A stretch of 9,321 nucleotides of DNA from Chloroflexota bacterium (GTDB lineage: Bacteria; Chloroflexota; Dormibacteria; Dormibacterales; Dormibacteraceae): NCBI GenBank assembly GCA_005880525.1, contig VBFW01000039.1:1-9321 (forward strand), in the 5' to 3' direction. The position numbers were made by a program, and so were the translations under genes. This document shows, in pieces, positions 1 to 7,212 of the stretch (position 1 is the first letter of the stretch; every line of letters begins with the position of its first letter). The notes beneath the pieces were generated by a model. That model ran no database searches and was not told the origin of the DNA. It worked only from the letters and a program-made list of their open reading frames with translations.

Positions 1-59
1 ATTCACTAATCAGACGTAGGAGTTCCAGTTCAAAGAAGCGATCATTAGTGCGCGGATCG

Positions 60-104
60 CTCTGGATCAGAAGGTTGAAGGTTCGAATCCTTCCTCCCCA
101 GCCA
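60..104 (+). repeat. tRNA-Gln(CTG) 3' half, intact copy; candidate attachment site
   Basis: From position 60 the sequence follows tRNA geometry exactly. The anticodon loop is CTCTGGA (60-66, anticodon CTG), the 3' anticodon stem TCAGA (67-71), and the variable loop AGGTT (72-76). The T arm is GAAGG/TTCGAAT/CCTTC (77-93), the 3' acceptor strand CTCCCCA (94-100), then G73 (101) and an encoded CCA (102-104). A72 plus discriminator G73 and anticodon CTG point to tRNA-Gln. The 5' half is missing: 55-59 do not pair with TCAGA, and no TGGGGAG acceptor strand lies upstream. Such 3' halves starting at the anticodon loop are typical att sites of tyrosine-recombinase elements. The att role is inference; the tRNA geometry is seen directly. 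Confidence 0.75.
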
Positions 105-113
105 ACCGAAACC

Positions 114-125
114 GCTGAATTCAGC
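114..125. repeat. 12-bp perfect palindrome just after the tRNA 3' half
   Basis: GCTGAATTCAGC is a perfect palindrome lying 9 bases beyond the CCA of the intact tRNA fragment. It has no loop and no following T-tract, so it is not a convincing terminator. It could be a protein-binding site near an att site, or chance. The rest of 105-174 shows no gene or RNA that I can recognise. Confidence 0.35.
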
Positions 126-174
126 TACTTCGCCTAAACCGGTGTAGCCGCTCTGGGCGTTCGAGGCCGAGGTA

Positions 175-657
175 TCAGTAGCCGAAGCGCATCGCGATCA
201 TCATGCTGAAGAGGACGAGAAACCCGCCCAGCTCGATCCTTCCGTAGCCAGCGAGCCTTTGATCCAGGGCCTCAATCTGCTCAGGCCCCTCAGCCGCGAT
301 CAACTTGCCGACCACTGGGCTGAGGCGCGCGCCCTCGAAGGCTGCGACGCCAACCGCCAGCAGGATCGCCGCCATCCACGTCACGCCGTAGAGCGATGGG
401 AGCATGTTCAGCACTCCGCCGCTGAGGCCTCGGAGAATTCCGAGAAGGATGGTCGCGCCGGCCACCGCCGCAACCAACCGGCCATACCTGGCTGCGAACG
501 CCTCGATTATCCCGCGCCGCGCCTCAGGCGGGAACCTTCGGAACGCGGGGAACACAATAACGTGGGCGGTCATCGCGGAGCCAAACCAGAAGATGCCGGC
601 CAGTATGTGCAACCACTGCAGCGCAATGAGAAGCCAGAGCACGCTCTTTCGAGGCAA
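175..657 (-). CDS. small four-helix integral membrane protein (CopD/DUF2269-like)
   Basis: This 160-residue protein is predicted to lie in the cytoplasmic membrane. Hydrophobic segments are near residues 7-37 (long, possibly re-entrant), 61-79, 88-107 and 141-157. The first carries a WLHILAGIFWFG stretch with His17 and a second His at 32. A Leu-His start to helix 1 followed by a Trp-x-Gly pattern is common in small CopD/DUF2269/HemJ-type membrane proteins, some of which bind haem or copper. I cannot assign a substrate. Translation appears to start at TTG (655-657): no ATG, GTG or other TTG is seen between it and the neighbouring tRNA-like repeat, and the first ATG inside the gene would remove helix 1. 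No strong Shine-Dalgarno site is present. The gene lies alone between two tRNA-Gln 3' halves and opposite in direction to the kelch gene, so it may be cargo of a former mobile element. It is probably a real gene, but its function is unknown. Confidence 0.7.
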   Translation of the reverse strand: MPRKSVLWLLIALQWLHILAGIFWFGSAMTAHVIVFPAFRRFPPEARRGIIEAFAARYGRLVAAVAGATILLGILRGLSGGVLNMLPSLYGVTWMAAILLAVGVAAFEGARLSPVVGKLIAAEGPEQIEALDQRLAGYGRIELGGFLVLFSMMIAMRFGY

Positions 658-702
658 CTCTATAGCTCTCGGCTGGAGGTTAACGCGCTGAGGCGCATCA
701 GA

Positions 703-748
703 CTCCGGATCAGAACATTGAAGGTTCCAATCCTTACTTCCCCAGCCA
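703..748 (+). repeat. tRNA-Gln 3' half, degenerate second copy
   Basis: This aligns with 60-104 over its whole length with five substitutions and one inserted base: loop CTCCGGA instead of CTCTGGA, variable loop ACATT, T loop TTCCAAT, an A replacing C at the end of the T stem, and an extra T in the acceptor strand. The terminal CCCCAGCCA is kept. Bases 698-702 (TCAGA) could pair four of five with 710-714, so a trace of the 5' anticodon stem may survive. No D arm or 5' acceptor strand is present, so this is not a functional tRNA. Faint similarity to copy 1 (CCGCTGA) continues just past the CCA. The spacing between copies is about 640 bp. The remaining bases 749-804 hold no gene. Confidence 0.65.
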
Positions 749-804
749 ATCCCGCTGAGCCAGTTGCCCGTAACGCGCAGGGCGGCTTGACGTTGGCTGC
801 TTCG

Positions 805-2749
805 ATGGCGCGCTCGATCAGGAGCCTTGGATGGGTTGCCCTTGTAGCCGTCGCCCTGACGGCATGCGGGAAGCTCGCCCCCGGCGCCGCGACCGCGAGC
901 GCCTCGGGCTCCTGCTACGCGCCGGCCGTCATCGCGGGAGCGCCCCTGGCGCGCTCAAACGCGGCGTTTGCCTTCGACATCGACAAGCGCGTGATGGTGC
1001 TGTTCGGCGGTGGGAACACCCAGGAGGGGAGCGGCGGCTTCGTGGACACATGGACCTGGGACGTCCAGGGCTGGACGAGGCAGCATCCCGCGCAGAGCCC
1101 GCCTGCCACCTCAGAAGCGGCCATGGCCTACGACCTGACGCATCACTACATGGTGCTGTACGAACCGGCGCCGCTTGCGGGCGCGACCCCACAGACATGG
1201 ACGTATGACGGTGTCATATGGACCCGGCAGAACCCCGTCCACACGCCACCCAGTCGCGATGAGCCTGCGATGGCGAACGACCCGTCGCGTGGAGGCGGTG
1301 GGTGCATACCGGTTCGGAAACGCGGCGTGGTCTGCGCTCGGCGTCCCATGGCCGGACGGCACCGGCTACGTGGGCAACGTCGCCTACTTCGTGGGTACTG
1401 GCTTCGTCCGGTTCGCCGGCAACGGGGAGACCTGGACCTGGCGACCAGAACTCGACCCCGGCTGGCGAAAGGCCGCGCTTGAATGCTCGCCTCCAGCGCG
1501 CTGGGCAAACACCTTCCGGCCGGCGATGGCATACGACGACTCGCGCGACGTGATCGTCTTGTTCGGCGGCCGGGATCGCAACGACACGTGGACCTTCGAC
1601 GGCAGCACATGGGCGCCCGCAGCAGGCGGCGCTGCGTCGCCGGTAACTCCGAGCCCGCCGCCCCCGGCCAACGCCGGGTCGTGGGCGACATTGGCAAGGC
1701 TCGCGACGGGTCGCATCGACCAGACTGCCACCGTCCTGCAGGACGGGCGGGTGCTGGTCGTCGGCGGAAGCAAGGAGGCTGAGGCCAACCAGCTCGCCAC
1801 TGCCGAAATCTTCAATCCCAAGACCAACGCGTGGTCGGCCGCCGCGTCGATGGCGTACCCACGGGCCCGACACACCGCGACGCTGCTGGCTGACGGCCGC
1901 GTGCTTGTTGTCGGCGGACTCGGGCCCGGCCGCGGCAACTCGGAGATCTACGATCCGGGAACCAACAAGTGGTCGCCGGCGGGCAACTTGATCAGCGCGC
2001 GCGCCAATCACCAGGCCGTGCGGCTGGCGGATGGAAGGGTGCTCGTGATGGGAGGCCGGCAACCCGGCCGGCCGCTTTCATCGGCCGAGATCTTCGATCC
2101 GGTGCTTCGCAGTTGGGCGTCTACCGGCAGCCTTCTCGTGGCGCGCGACCGGCCGCAGGCAGTGATGCTCCCCGGCGGCAAGGTGCTCGTCACCGGCGGC
2201 GTGTCAGTGGACACCGGCGGCTCGCTCGACGCGTCGGTGCTGGCCGGGAGCCCGCTTGCGACAACGGAGGTCTACGACCCCGCGACGAAAGTGTGGATCC
2301 CAGGCCCGACGATGTCGGTAGGTCGCGTCGGCCATGCCATGGCCGCGCTTGGCAACGGTGATGTTTTCGTGGTGGGTGGGACGCGCGATCCCGCGCCCGC
2401 GGAGATCCTTGACTCGCGGAGTGATACCTGGGCGTCCACTGCGCAGGTCGCTCCGCGCATCGCTCCCGTCGTCGGTGTTCTCGTCGGGGGCACCAGGGTC
2501 ATCGTCGCGGGCGGCCTTGTCGAGAAGTACGATCCGGCAACCGTCCAGTCGACCGGCTACACGTTCGTCCTGCTGGACTCAGTCGACGTCTTCGACACTG
2601 CGCGTGGCTCATGGTCGTCGGCGCCCCCGATGGCCGTCGCCCGCTGGCTGGCGACCGGCAGCATGCTCGCCGATGGCCGCTTCCTGGTGTGCGGCGGCGG
2701 CAACCCACTGATCGCCGGAAACGATGCAGTGGAGGGGTACACCGCCTAG
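805..2749 (+). CDS. kelch-repeat outer-surface lipoprotein, interrupted by a +1 frameshift
   Basis: The protein would be about 647 residues if the frame is repaired. It begins at ATG 805 with a charged start, a hydrophobic stretch and the lipobox LTAC (Cys21), so it should be exported and lipidated. Residues about 45-270 hold four kelch-like blades of the FGG...DTWTWD...W type. A Pro/Ala-rich linker (nt about 1615-1690) follows. The C-terminal half holds about six to seven blades of a second type, with DGRVLVVGG, then SAEIFDP-like, then a spaced Trp. Kelch blades fold into beta-propellers that usually bind proteins or carbohydrates; no catalytic residues are apparent. Coding sense passes from one frame to the next at about 1288-1297, in a G-rich stretch, consistent with one extra base. 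Each frame is nonsense on the other side of that point. This is either a decaying gene or a sequencing error. No clear ribosome-binding site precedes 805. Confidence 0.8.
1742..2199 (+). repeat. kelch blade DNA repeats, period about 138-150 bp
   Basis: Four related 26-base stretches encoding (D/G)G(R/K)VLV(V/M/T)GG start at about 1742, 1892, 2030 and 2174. They are spaced 150, 138 and 144 bases apart, one per propeller blade. They are diverged at the third codon position, so they look like old duplications kept by protein function, not recent DNA repeats. Confidence 0.6.
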
Positions 2750-2807
2750 CCGGCGATCAATGGCAGCAGTCCGGGCCCGCCTCCCGAGAGGGCTCCCGCG
2801 GATGTCG

Positions 2808-2833
2808 TTGAAATGTCGTCGATGAAGTAAGCT
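2808..2833 (+). promoter_or_regulatory. possible leaderless promoter for the histidine kinase
   Basis: TTGAAA (2808-2813) and TAAGCT (2828-2833) resemble -35 and -10 hexamers, but the spacer is only 14 bases. The -10-like element ends 7 bases before ATG 2841, which would place transcription start at or very near the start codon. There is no Shine-Dalgarno site in front of this gene, so a leaderless transcript is plausible. The call rests on short degenerate matches and is weak. Confidence 0.2.
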
Positions 2834-2840
2834 CCGTCGG

Positions 2841-4583
2841 ATGACTTCGGTCCTGCAGGCGCTGGACATCGCCGTCCAGGCTGCTTTTGTCGCACTCGCC
2901 CTGTTCACGCTCACGGACTGGGTCCGCCACCGCGACCGCCAGCGGCTGTGGCTCGTTGTGGCCCTCGTGTCTCTGTCGGCCCTGGTCGTGCTGACGCCTG
3001 CGGCGGCGCTCGTCGGCCTGCCGGTGCAGCTCGTCACGGACCTGGCCCTCGTCCTGTTCGTGCTTTCCGGATACGCGCTGCTGATGTTCCGAAACTCGCT
3101 CATCCCGCTCGGCAGGCGCCTGGCAGCCGCCATCACGGTCTGGACTGTGCTAGTTGCGATCATCGGCGTGGCCGCCGGCCTGTCCTCGAATCCTCAGGCA
3201 CAGCAATCGCCCTTCCAGCTCGCGGCTGTGGGACTGATCGTCATCACGTGGGTGCTCTGCGTGATCGAGCCCATCTTCCGGCTCGGTCTCGCGTCCATCG
3301 GCCGTCCGTCGGTCGAGGGCTCTCGCCTGCGTTCGCTCAGCCTTGGCTACGCGGGCCTGGTGGTGGTGATCGTCGCATCCACGGTGGCCGGGCCGGCGCT
3401 GCGGAGCCCGACCGCCGCCGTCGTAGTCGACCTCATCGTGCTTGCCATCGTGCCTTTGATGTACGCGAGCTTCGCGCCGCCGCTGTGGCTGCGCCAGCTC
3501 TGGAGCCGTCCCGAAGAGGAGGAGCTGCGCAGCGCGCTGCATGAGCTGCTGCTGTACAGCGCCGACCGCGCCACGCTCGCGAGCCGCGCGCTTGCCGGTG
3601 GCGCGCGCATGGTGGGCGCGCCTGCCGGGTTCATCCAAGACTCGGACGGCTCAATGCTCGCGGCGCATGGCCTCACGCAGAAAGAAGCGGCCGCGCTTGC
3701 CGCCCAACCGGGCACCTCACGCTCCATGCTGCGAATACCGCTCGACCTGACTCAGGGCCAGGGCATGATGACGATTCTCGCGGGGCCGTTCACGCCGCTG
3801 TTCGGCCAATGGGAGATCTCACGCCTGCGCGGCTTCGCTGTAAGTATCACTGCGGGTCTGGACCGCGTCTTGCTCACCGGGCGGATCGTGGCCCTCGAGA
3901 AGGCGAAGACCGACTTCCTCGACTTCGCGTCGCACGAGCTGCGCGGGCCGATAACCGTCATCAAGGGCTACCTCACGATGATCGCGGCGGGATCGCTTGG
4001 CGACGTGCCGCCAAAAGCAGCCTCGGTGGTGCCACTTCTCGTGGCGAAAGCCGACGAGGTGAACTCGATGCTCGAGCAGATGATCGAGACGTCACGTCTG
4101 GAGGAGGGACGCCTCGCCCTGAGGAAGGAGCGCAGCGACGTCGCGAGTCTCACCGAGGACGCAATTCAAAACATTGGGCCTCTCGTGTCCGACCACGAGG
4201 TCAACATCGATCGCCCGCCCGAGCCGTTGTGGGCCGACGTGGACCCAGACCGGCTGCAGATCGTCGTCCGCAACCTGGTCAGCAACGCGGTCAAGTACTC
4301 GGCGGCCGGCGCACCGATCGCGGTCACGGTTGCGCGCCGCGACCACCACGCATTTGTTGCCGTGACGGACACGGGCATCGGCATCAACAAGGACGACCAG
4401 CGCAGCCTGTTCACGCGCTTCGGTCGCATCCAGTCCGCGGCGACCGCCCATACCTCGGGCGCAGGCCTCGGCCTGTGGCTTTCGCGCGAGATCGCGCGCA
4501 TGCATGATGGAGATCTCACCGTCGAATCCGAGCCCGGAAAGGGCAGCACATTCACGCTGGAGATCCCACTGAATTCCGACTGA
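2841..4583 (+). CDS. seven-helix membrane sensor histidine kinase with GAF-like domain
   Basis: This 580-residue protein is an orphan sensor kinase that should autophosphorylate and pass phosphate to a response regulator encoded elsewhere. Seven hydrophobic helices lie near residues 5-26, 36-55, 62-83, 94-114, 125-147, 168-187 and 193-213. They are joined by short loops, so sensing is probably within the membrane. Residues about 225-345 look like a GAF-type cytoplasmic domain. A HisKA domain follows with phospho-acceptor His365 in SHELRGPI. The HATPase_c domain shows an N box with Asn478 and Asn482, G1 DTGIGI (510-515), F box FTRF, G2 GAGLGL (540-545) and G3 GKGSTF. All ATP-binding motifs are intact. 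The ExxT/N motif after the His reads E366-L-R-G369, lacking the Thr/Asn linked to phosphatase activity. ATG 2841 is the only sensible start. The reading frame downstream overlaps or closely follows this gene, suggesting co-transcription with the glycosylase. Confidence 0.93.
   Translation: MTSVLQALDIAVQAAFVALALFTLTDWVRHRDRQRLWLVVALVSLSALVVLTPAAALVGLPVQLVTDLALVLFVLSGYALLMFRNSLIPLGRRLAAAITVWTVLVAIIGVAAGLSSNPQAQQSPFQLAAVGLIVITWVLCVIEPIFRLGLASIGRPSVEGSRLRSLSLGYAGLVVVIVASTVAGPALRSPTAAVVVDLIVLAIVPLMYASFAPPLWLRQLWSRPEEEELRSALHELLLYSADRATLASRALAGGARMVGAPAGFIQDSDGSMLAAHGLTQKEAAALAAQPGTSRSMLRIPLDLTQGQGMMTILAGPFTPLFGQWEISRLRGFAVSITAGLDRVLLTGRIVALEKAKTDFLDFASHELRGPITVIKGYLTMIAAGSLGDVPPKAASVVPLLVAKADEVNSMLEQMIETSRLEEGRLALRKERSDVASLTEDAIQNIGPLVSDHEVNIDRPPEPLWADVDPDRLQIVVRNLVSNAVKYSAAGAPIAVTVARRDHHAFVAVTDTGIGINKDDQRSLFTRFGRIQSAATAHTSGAGLGLWLSREIARMHDGDLTVESEPGKGSTFTLEIPLNSD
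4559..4575 (+). promoter_or_regulatory. possible ribosome-binding site and ATT start for the first glycosylase
   Basis: GGAG (4559-4562) lies 10 bases before ATT 4573-4575, the first codon of the glycosylase frame after an in-frame TGA at 4570-4572. No ATG, GTG or TTG occurs in that frame until ATG 4675, although the translated stretch between looks like the family's N terminus. Starting here would overlap the kinase stop (4581-4583) and couple the two genes. ATT starts are rare but known (infC). This is an inference. Confidence 0.3.
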
Positions 4584-4674
4584 CGACGCGGCGCCTGACG
4601 TTCGATCGCGGTTCCGGCCGCACAAGCCTCTCAACCTCGCGCTGACCCTCGCCGCCATCGGGCCGGGGCCGTCG

Positions 4675-5484
4675 ATGCGCTTGCGTGGGGGCGAGGTGTG
4701 GCGCGCGACTCACACGCCGCAGGGACCGGCCACGCTGCACCTGGTCATGGCGCATGGCGTGGTCGACGTCGATGCCTGGGGTCCAGGCGCGGCATGGGCA
4801 GCCGAGAACGCGCCCGCGCTGTGCGGCGAGGAGGATGACGACTCAGGCTTCCTACCGCGCGAGCCGGCGCTGGCGGACGCGAAGCGTCGCCATCCGGGCC
4901 TGCGGATTCCGAAAACCCGCGCGGTTTTCGAGGTGCTCGTGCCGACTGTGATCGGCCAGAAGGTGGCCACTGACGCCGCCCACGAGTCGTACAGGAAGCT
5001 CGTCTACGAGCTCGGCACCGTGGCGCCAGGACCGGCAAACCTGCGCGTGGCGCCGCCGGCCGCGGTGCTCGCCGGCACGCCTTACTGGGCGTTCCATCGA
5101 TTCGGCATCGAGCGCCGGCGTGCCGACGCGATCATCCGGGCTGCAGTCAGCGCGCGGCGCCTGGAGGAAACAACCGCGATGTCGATCCCCGATGCATGGC
5201 AGCGCCTGCAGGCATTCCCGGGCGTCGGTGAGTGGACGGCGGCCAAGGTCGCGCTAGTGGCGCTGGGCGACGCGGACGCCGTGCCCACCGGCGACTACCA
5301 CCTGCCGCACATGGTCGGCAACGCGTTCGACGGCACGGCACGCTCGACCGACGAGCGGATGCTGGAGATCCTCGAGCCGTTCCGTCCGCATCGCGCCAGG
5401 GTCCTGCGGCTGCTCCTGCTGATGGGCGCGTCGGCTCCTCGCTTCGGACCACGCATGCCGCTGCGCGACATCGCGCGCAGCTAG
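4675..5484 (+). CDS. AlkA-type DNA-3-methyladenine glycosylase (HhH-GPD superfamily)
   Basis: A base-excision repair enzyme predicted to remove alkylated purines such as 3-methyladenine from DNA. From ATG 4675 it has 269 residues. The helix-hairpin-helix shows FPGVGEWTAAK (Pro182-Gly185) and is followed by the GPD region ending in TGDYHLP, where Asp207 matches the catalytic Asp of AlkA (Asp238 in E. coli). The N-terminal part (VWRATHTPQGPATLHL) fits the AlkA-like N-terminal domain of this glycosylase-2 family. The frame is open back to 4573, and its translation there (including FRPHKPLNLALTLA) also resembles the family N terminus, so ATG 4675 is probably too late. No ATG, GTG or TTG is available upstream; ATT 4573 or CTG 4642 are the options. 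I give the first canonical start as the conservative boundary. The gene follows the histidine kinase on the same strand, and its TAG stop lies inside the CTAG shared with the convergent peptidase. Confidence 0.9.
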   Translation: MRLRGGEVWRATHTPQGPATLHLVMAHGVVDVDAWGPGAAWAAENAPALCGEEDDDSGFLPREPALADAKRRHPGLRIPKTRAVFEVLVPTVIGQKVATDAAHESYRKLVYELGTVAPGPANLRVAPPAAVLAGTPYWAFHRFGIERRRADAIIRAAVSARRLEETTAMSIPDAWQRLQAFPGVGEWTAAKVALVALGDADAVPTGDYHLPHMVGNAFDGTARSTDERMLEILEPFRPHRARVLRLLLLMGASAPRFGPRMPLRDIARS

Positions 5485-7181
5485 TTGTAGAGCTTGTCCA
5501 GCTGCTCCTCGACCACTGACGTGAGCTCCTGCATCCCCGCCGAGTCGAAGATGAGCCGCGCCCCCGCGGCACCGTAGAGGTCGGGCAGCCGCTCGGTCGC
5601 GCCGAGCGCAAGCGCACCGCGGTAGTTGCGGACCGCGTTTACGGAGTCGCTCATGCTGTTGCGCCACACCTGCAGCGCACCGAGCTGGGCGATGCCGTAC
5701 TCGATGTAATAGAAGGGGTTCGCGAAGAAGTGCGGCTGCTGATACCAGCGCGCGATGCGCTCGCGATCGAGTCCGCTCCACTCGATGACGTCGCTCTCGA
5801 ACCGCCGCCGCACCTCGAGCCATTTCTGATCTCTTGCGTCGGCGTCGGCGCCCGCCTCGTCCGTGTAGATCCAGTGCTGGAATGCATCGACCGAGGCGCA
5901 GTGCGGGAAAAAGAGGATCACGCCCTCGAGCAGCTCGCGTATCGACCGCCGCGCGTCGTCGTCGGAGTAGTACCCGCCCTGCTCGGCGGAGATGTACGGC
6001 GACGTGAGCAGCTCCATGCTCATGGACGCGACCTCGGCCATCTCTGAGCCCGGGTGACGCTGAAAGATCAGCGGCAGCTTTGACGCCTCGAAGCCGTGGA
6101 ACGCGTGGCCCGACTCGTGGAGCATCGTCTTCACGTCATCGTCGATGCCAACGGCATTCATGAAGATGAGTGGCATCTTCCTGTCGTTGAGCGTCGCCGA
6201 GTACCCGCCTGGCGCCTTGCCCTTGCGGTTCTCCAGGTCGAGCATGCCCGCCGCGGCCATCGTGTTGATGTAGCCGCGGAAGTCCGGATCTACGTGGGCC
6301 ACGACGTCCGACGTGCGCTCGATGAATTCGCGCACGTCGCTGAACGGCCGCAAGGGCGCCCGGCCGTGCGGGTCGACGGTGATGTCCCACGGCCTCAGCT
6401 CGCCGACGCGCATTTCCTGCTTGCGCCGCTCGAGGATTCGCGTCGTGGCCGGGCGCATCGTCTCCTCGACGGCTTCATGGAACCGCATGCAGTCGTCGGG
6501 CGTGTAGTCGAAGCGATTCTTCTCGCGGTGGACGAAGTCGCGATAGTTCGCGAATCCTGCGTTGTGTCCGACCTGCTGGCGCGCGGCCAGCATCTGGTCG
6601 AAGATGCCGGCCAGCACGCCGCGCTGTTCGAGGTACGGCTGCGCGCGCAGCTTGAAGGCCCGCTCGCGAACCGCCCGGTCGGGTGACTCCAGGTAGGGGA
6701 GCAGCTGGGGCGGCGTCTTCTGCTCGCCGTCCCAGTCCACGGTCATCGCGCCGTTGACCTTCGACCACTCGGTCTCCAGCTTCGACAGCTCGGAGACGAG
6801 CGGGACGTTTTCGTCGCGGAAGAGCTCGATCTGGTTGCGGAAGCGTTCGACCGTCGTCCTCAGGCCGGGCCGGTCGTAGCCGAGGTCCACCAGGCGCTTC
6901 TGCAGGCCGGCCGCCTGCTGGGCCATCTTCGGTTCGATCTCGCTGCCGAACCGCAGCTGCGCGGCCTCCGCTTCGGCGTCCGCGGTGTTGCAGGTGTACG
7001 CGAAGTACGCCAGCGTCGAGGCCTCCGAGACCAGCGAATCAAGCTGCGACCAGTCAGTGAGCCACTGCTCGACGGTGCTTTCGTCCAGCGACCGCGCCGC
7101 GAGCTCCTGGTAGTACGGCTCGATTTCGCCCCACGTCGCGACGCGGAACGCATCGGCCGAGTCCGGGAGAAGAAAGTTCAC
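5481..7181 (-). CDS. M3-family zinc oligoendopeptidase (PepF-like)
   Basis: A cytoplasmic metallopeptidase expected to cut short peptides. The zinc site HESGH is at 6105-6119 (residues 355-359 from the chosen start: zinc ligands His355 and His359, catalytic Glu356). The third ligand is probably Glu383 in AEVASMSMEL, 24 residues on, as in M3 enzymes. The C-terminal HFFANPFYYIEYGIAQLGA segment, which closes the active site in M3B proteins, is present. Length is 566 residues, normal for the family, with no signal peptide. I chose GTG 7179-7181 because a GAGG sits 6 bases upstream and the family-like sequence (NFLLPDS, then EIEPYYQEL) begins there. An ATG at 7266-7268 is in frame and would add 29 residues of low-complexity sequence, but would overlap the start of the divergent phosphotransferase. 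The stop lies in the CTAG shared with the glycosylase. Confidence 0.92.
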   Translation of the reverse strand: MNFLLPDSADAFRVATWGEIEPYYQELAARSLDESTVEQWLTDWSQLDSLVSEASTLAYFAYTCNTADAEAEAAQLRFGSEIEPKMAQQAAGLQKRLVDLGYDRPGLRTTVERFRNQIELFRDENVPLVSELSKLETEWSKVNGAMTVDWDGEQKTPPQLLPYLESPDRAVRERAFKLRAQPYLEQRGVLAGIFDQMLAARQQVGHNAGFANYRDFVHREKNRFDYTPDDCMRFHEAVEETMRPATTRILERRKQEMRVGELRPWDITVDPHGRAPLRPFSDVREFIERTSDVVAHVDPDFRGYINTMAAAGMLDLENRKGKAPGGYSATLNDRKMPLIFMNAVGIDDDVKTMLHESGHAFHGFEASKLPLIFQRHPGSEMAEVASMSMELLTSPYISAEQGGYYSDDDARRSIRELLEGVILFFPHCASVDAFQHWIYTDEAGADADARDQKWLEVRRRFESDVIEWSGLDRERIARWYQQPHFFANPFYYIEYGIAQLGALQVWRNSMSDSVNAVRNYRGALALGATERLPDLYGAAGARLIFDSAGMQELTSVVEEQLDKLYN

Positions 7182-7212
7182 CGCCACCCTCGCCGATGGT
7201 AAAGGTATCGCG
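7182..7212. promoter_or_regulatory. short divergent intergenic region between peptidase and phosphotransferase
   Basis: Only 31 bases separate the chosen starts of the two divergent genes. On the minus strand a GAGG (7188-7191 on the plus strand) fits as the peptidase ribosome-binding site. On the plus strand TAAAGG (7200-7205) ends 7 bases before GTG 7213 and could be a -10 element of a leaderless transcript, mirroring the layout at 2828-2841. No clear -35 is seen for either direction. Promoter elements may reach into the coding sequences. Confidence 0.25.

Noticed and set aside
4..50. 7-bp inverted repeat (CACTAAT at 4-10, ATTAGTG at 44-50)
   Set aside because: It is short with a 33-base spacer, does not extend on either side, and no transposase or stem-loop function is visible. 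Chance is likely.
28..104. Complete functional tRNA at the left end
   Set aside because: The 3' half is perfect, but the expected 5' acceptor strand, D arm and 5' anticodon stem are absent in the preceding 60 bases.
259..804. Long plus-strand open frame upstream of the kelch lipoprotein start
   Set aside because: It is antisense to the membrane protein gene at 175-657, has low-complexity charged composition, and lacks family-like features. Coding sense begins at ATG 805 with a lipoprotein signal.
1285..1300. Programmed +1 ribosomal frameshifting in the kelch gene
   Set aside because: There is no stop codon at the shift point, no known slippery motif and no upstream Shine-Dalgarno-like stimulator. 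A base insertion is simpler.
2750..2807. Rho-independent terminator after the kelch gene
   Set aside because: Only short GC stems around CCTCCCGAGAGGG can form, and no T-tract follows.
5730..6686. Plus-strand open frames opposite the M3 peptidase
   Set aside because: They are antisense shadows in high-GC DNA. The minus-strand frame has the zinc motif and full family length.
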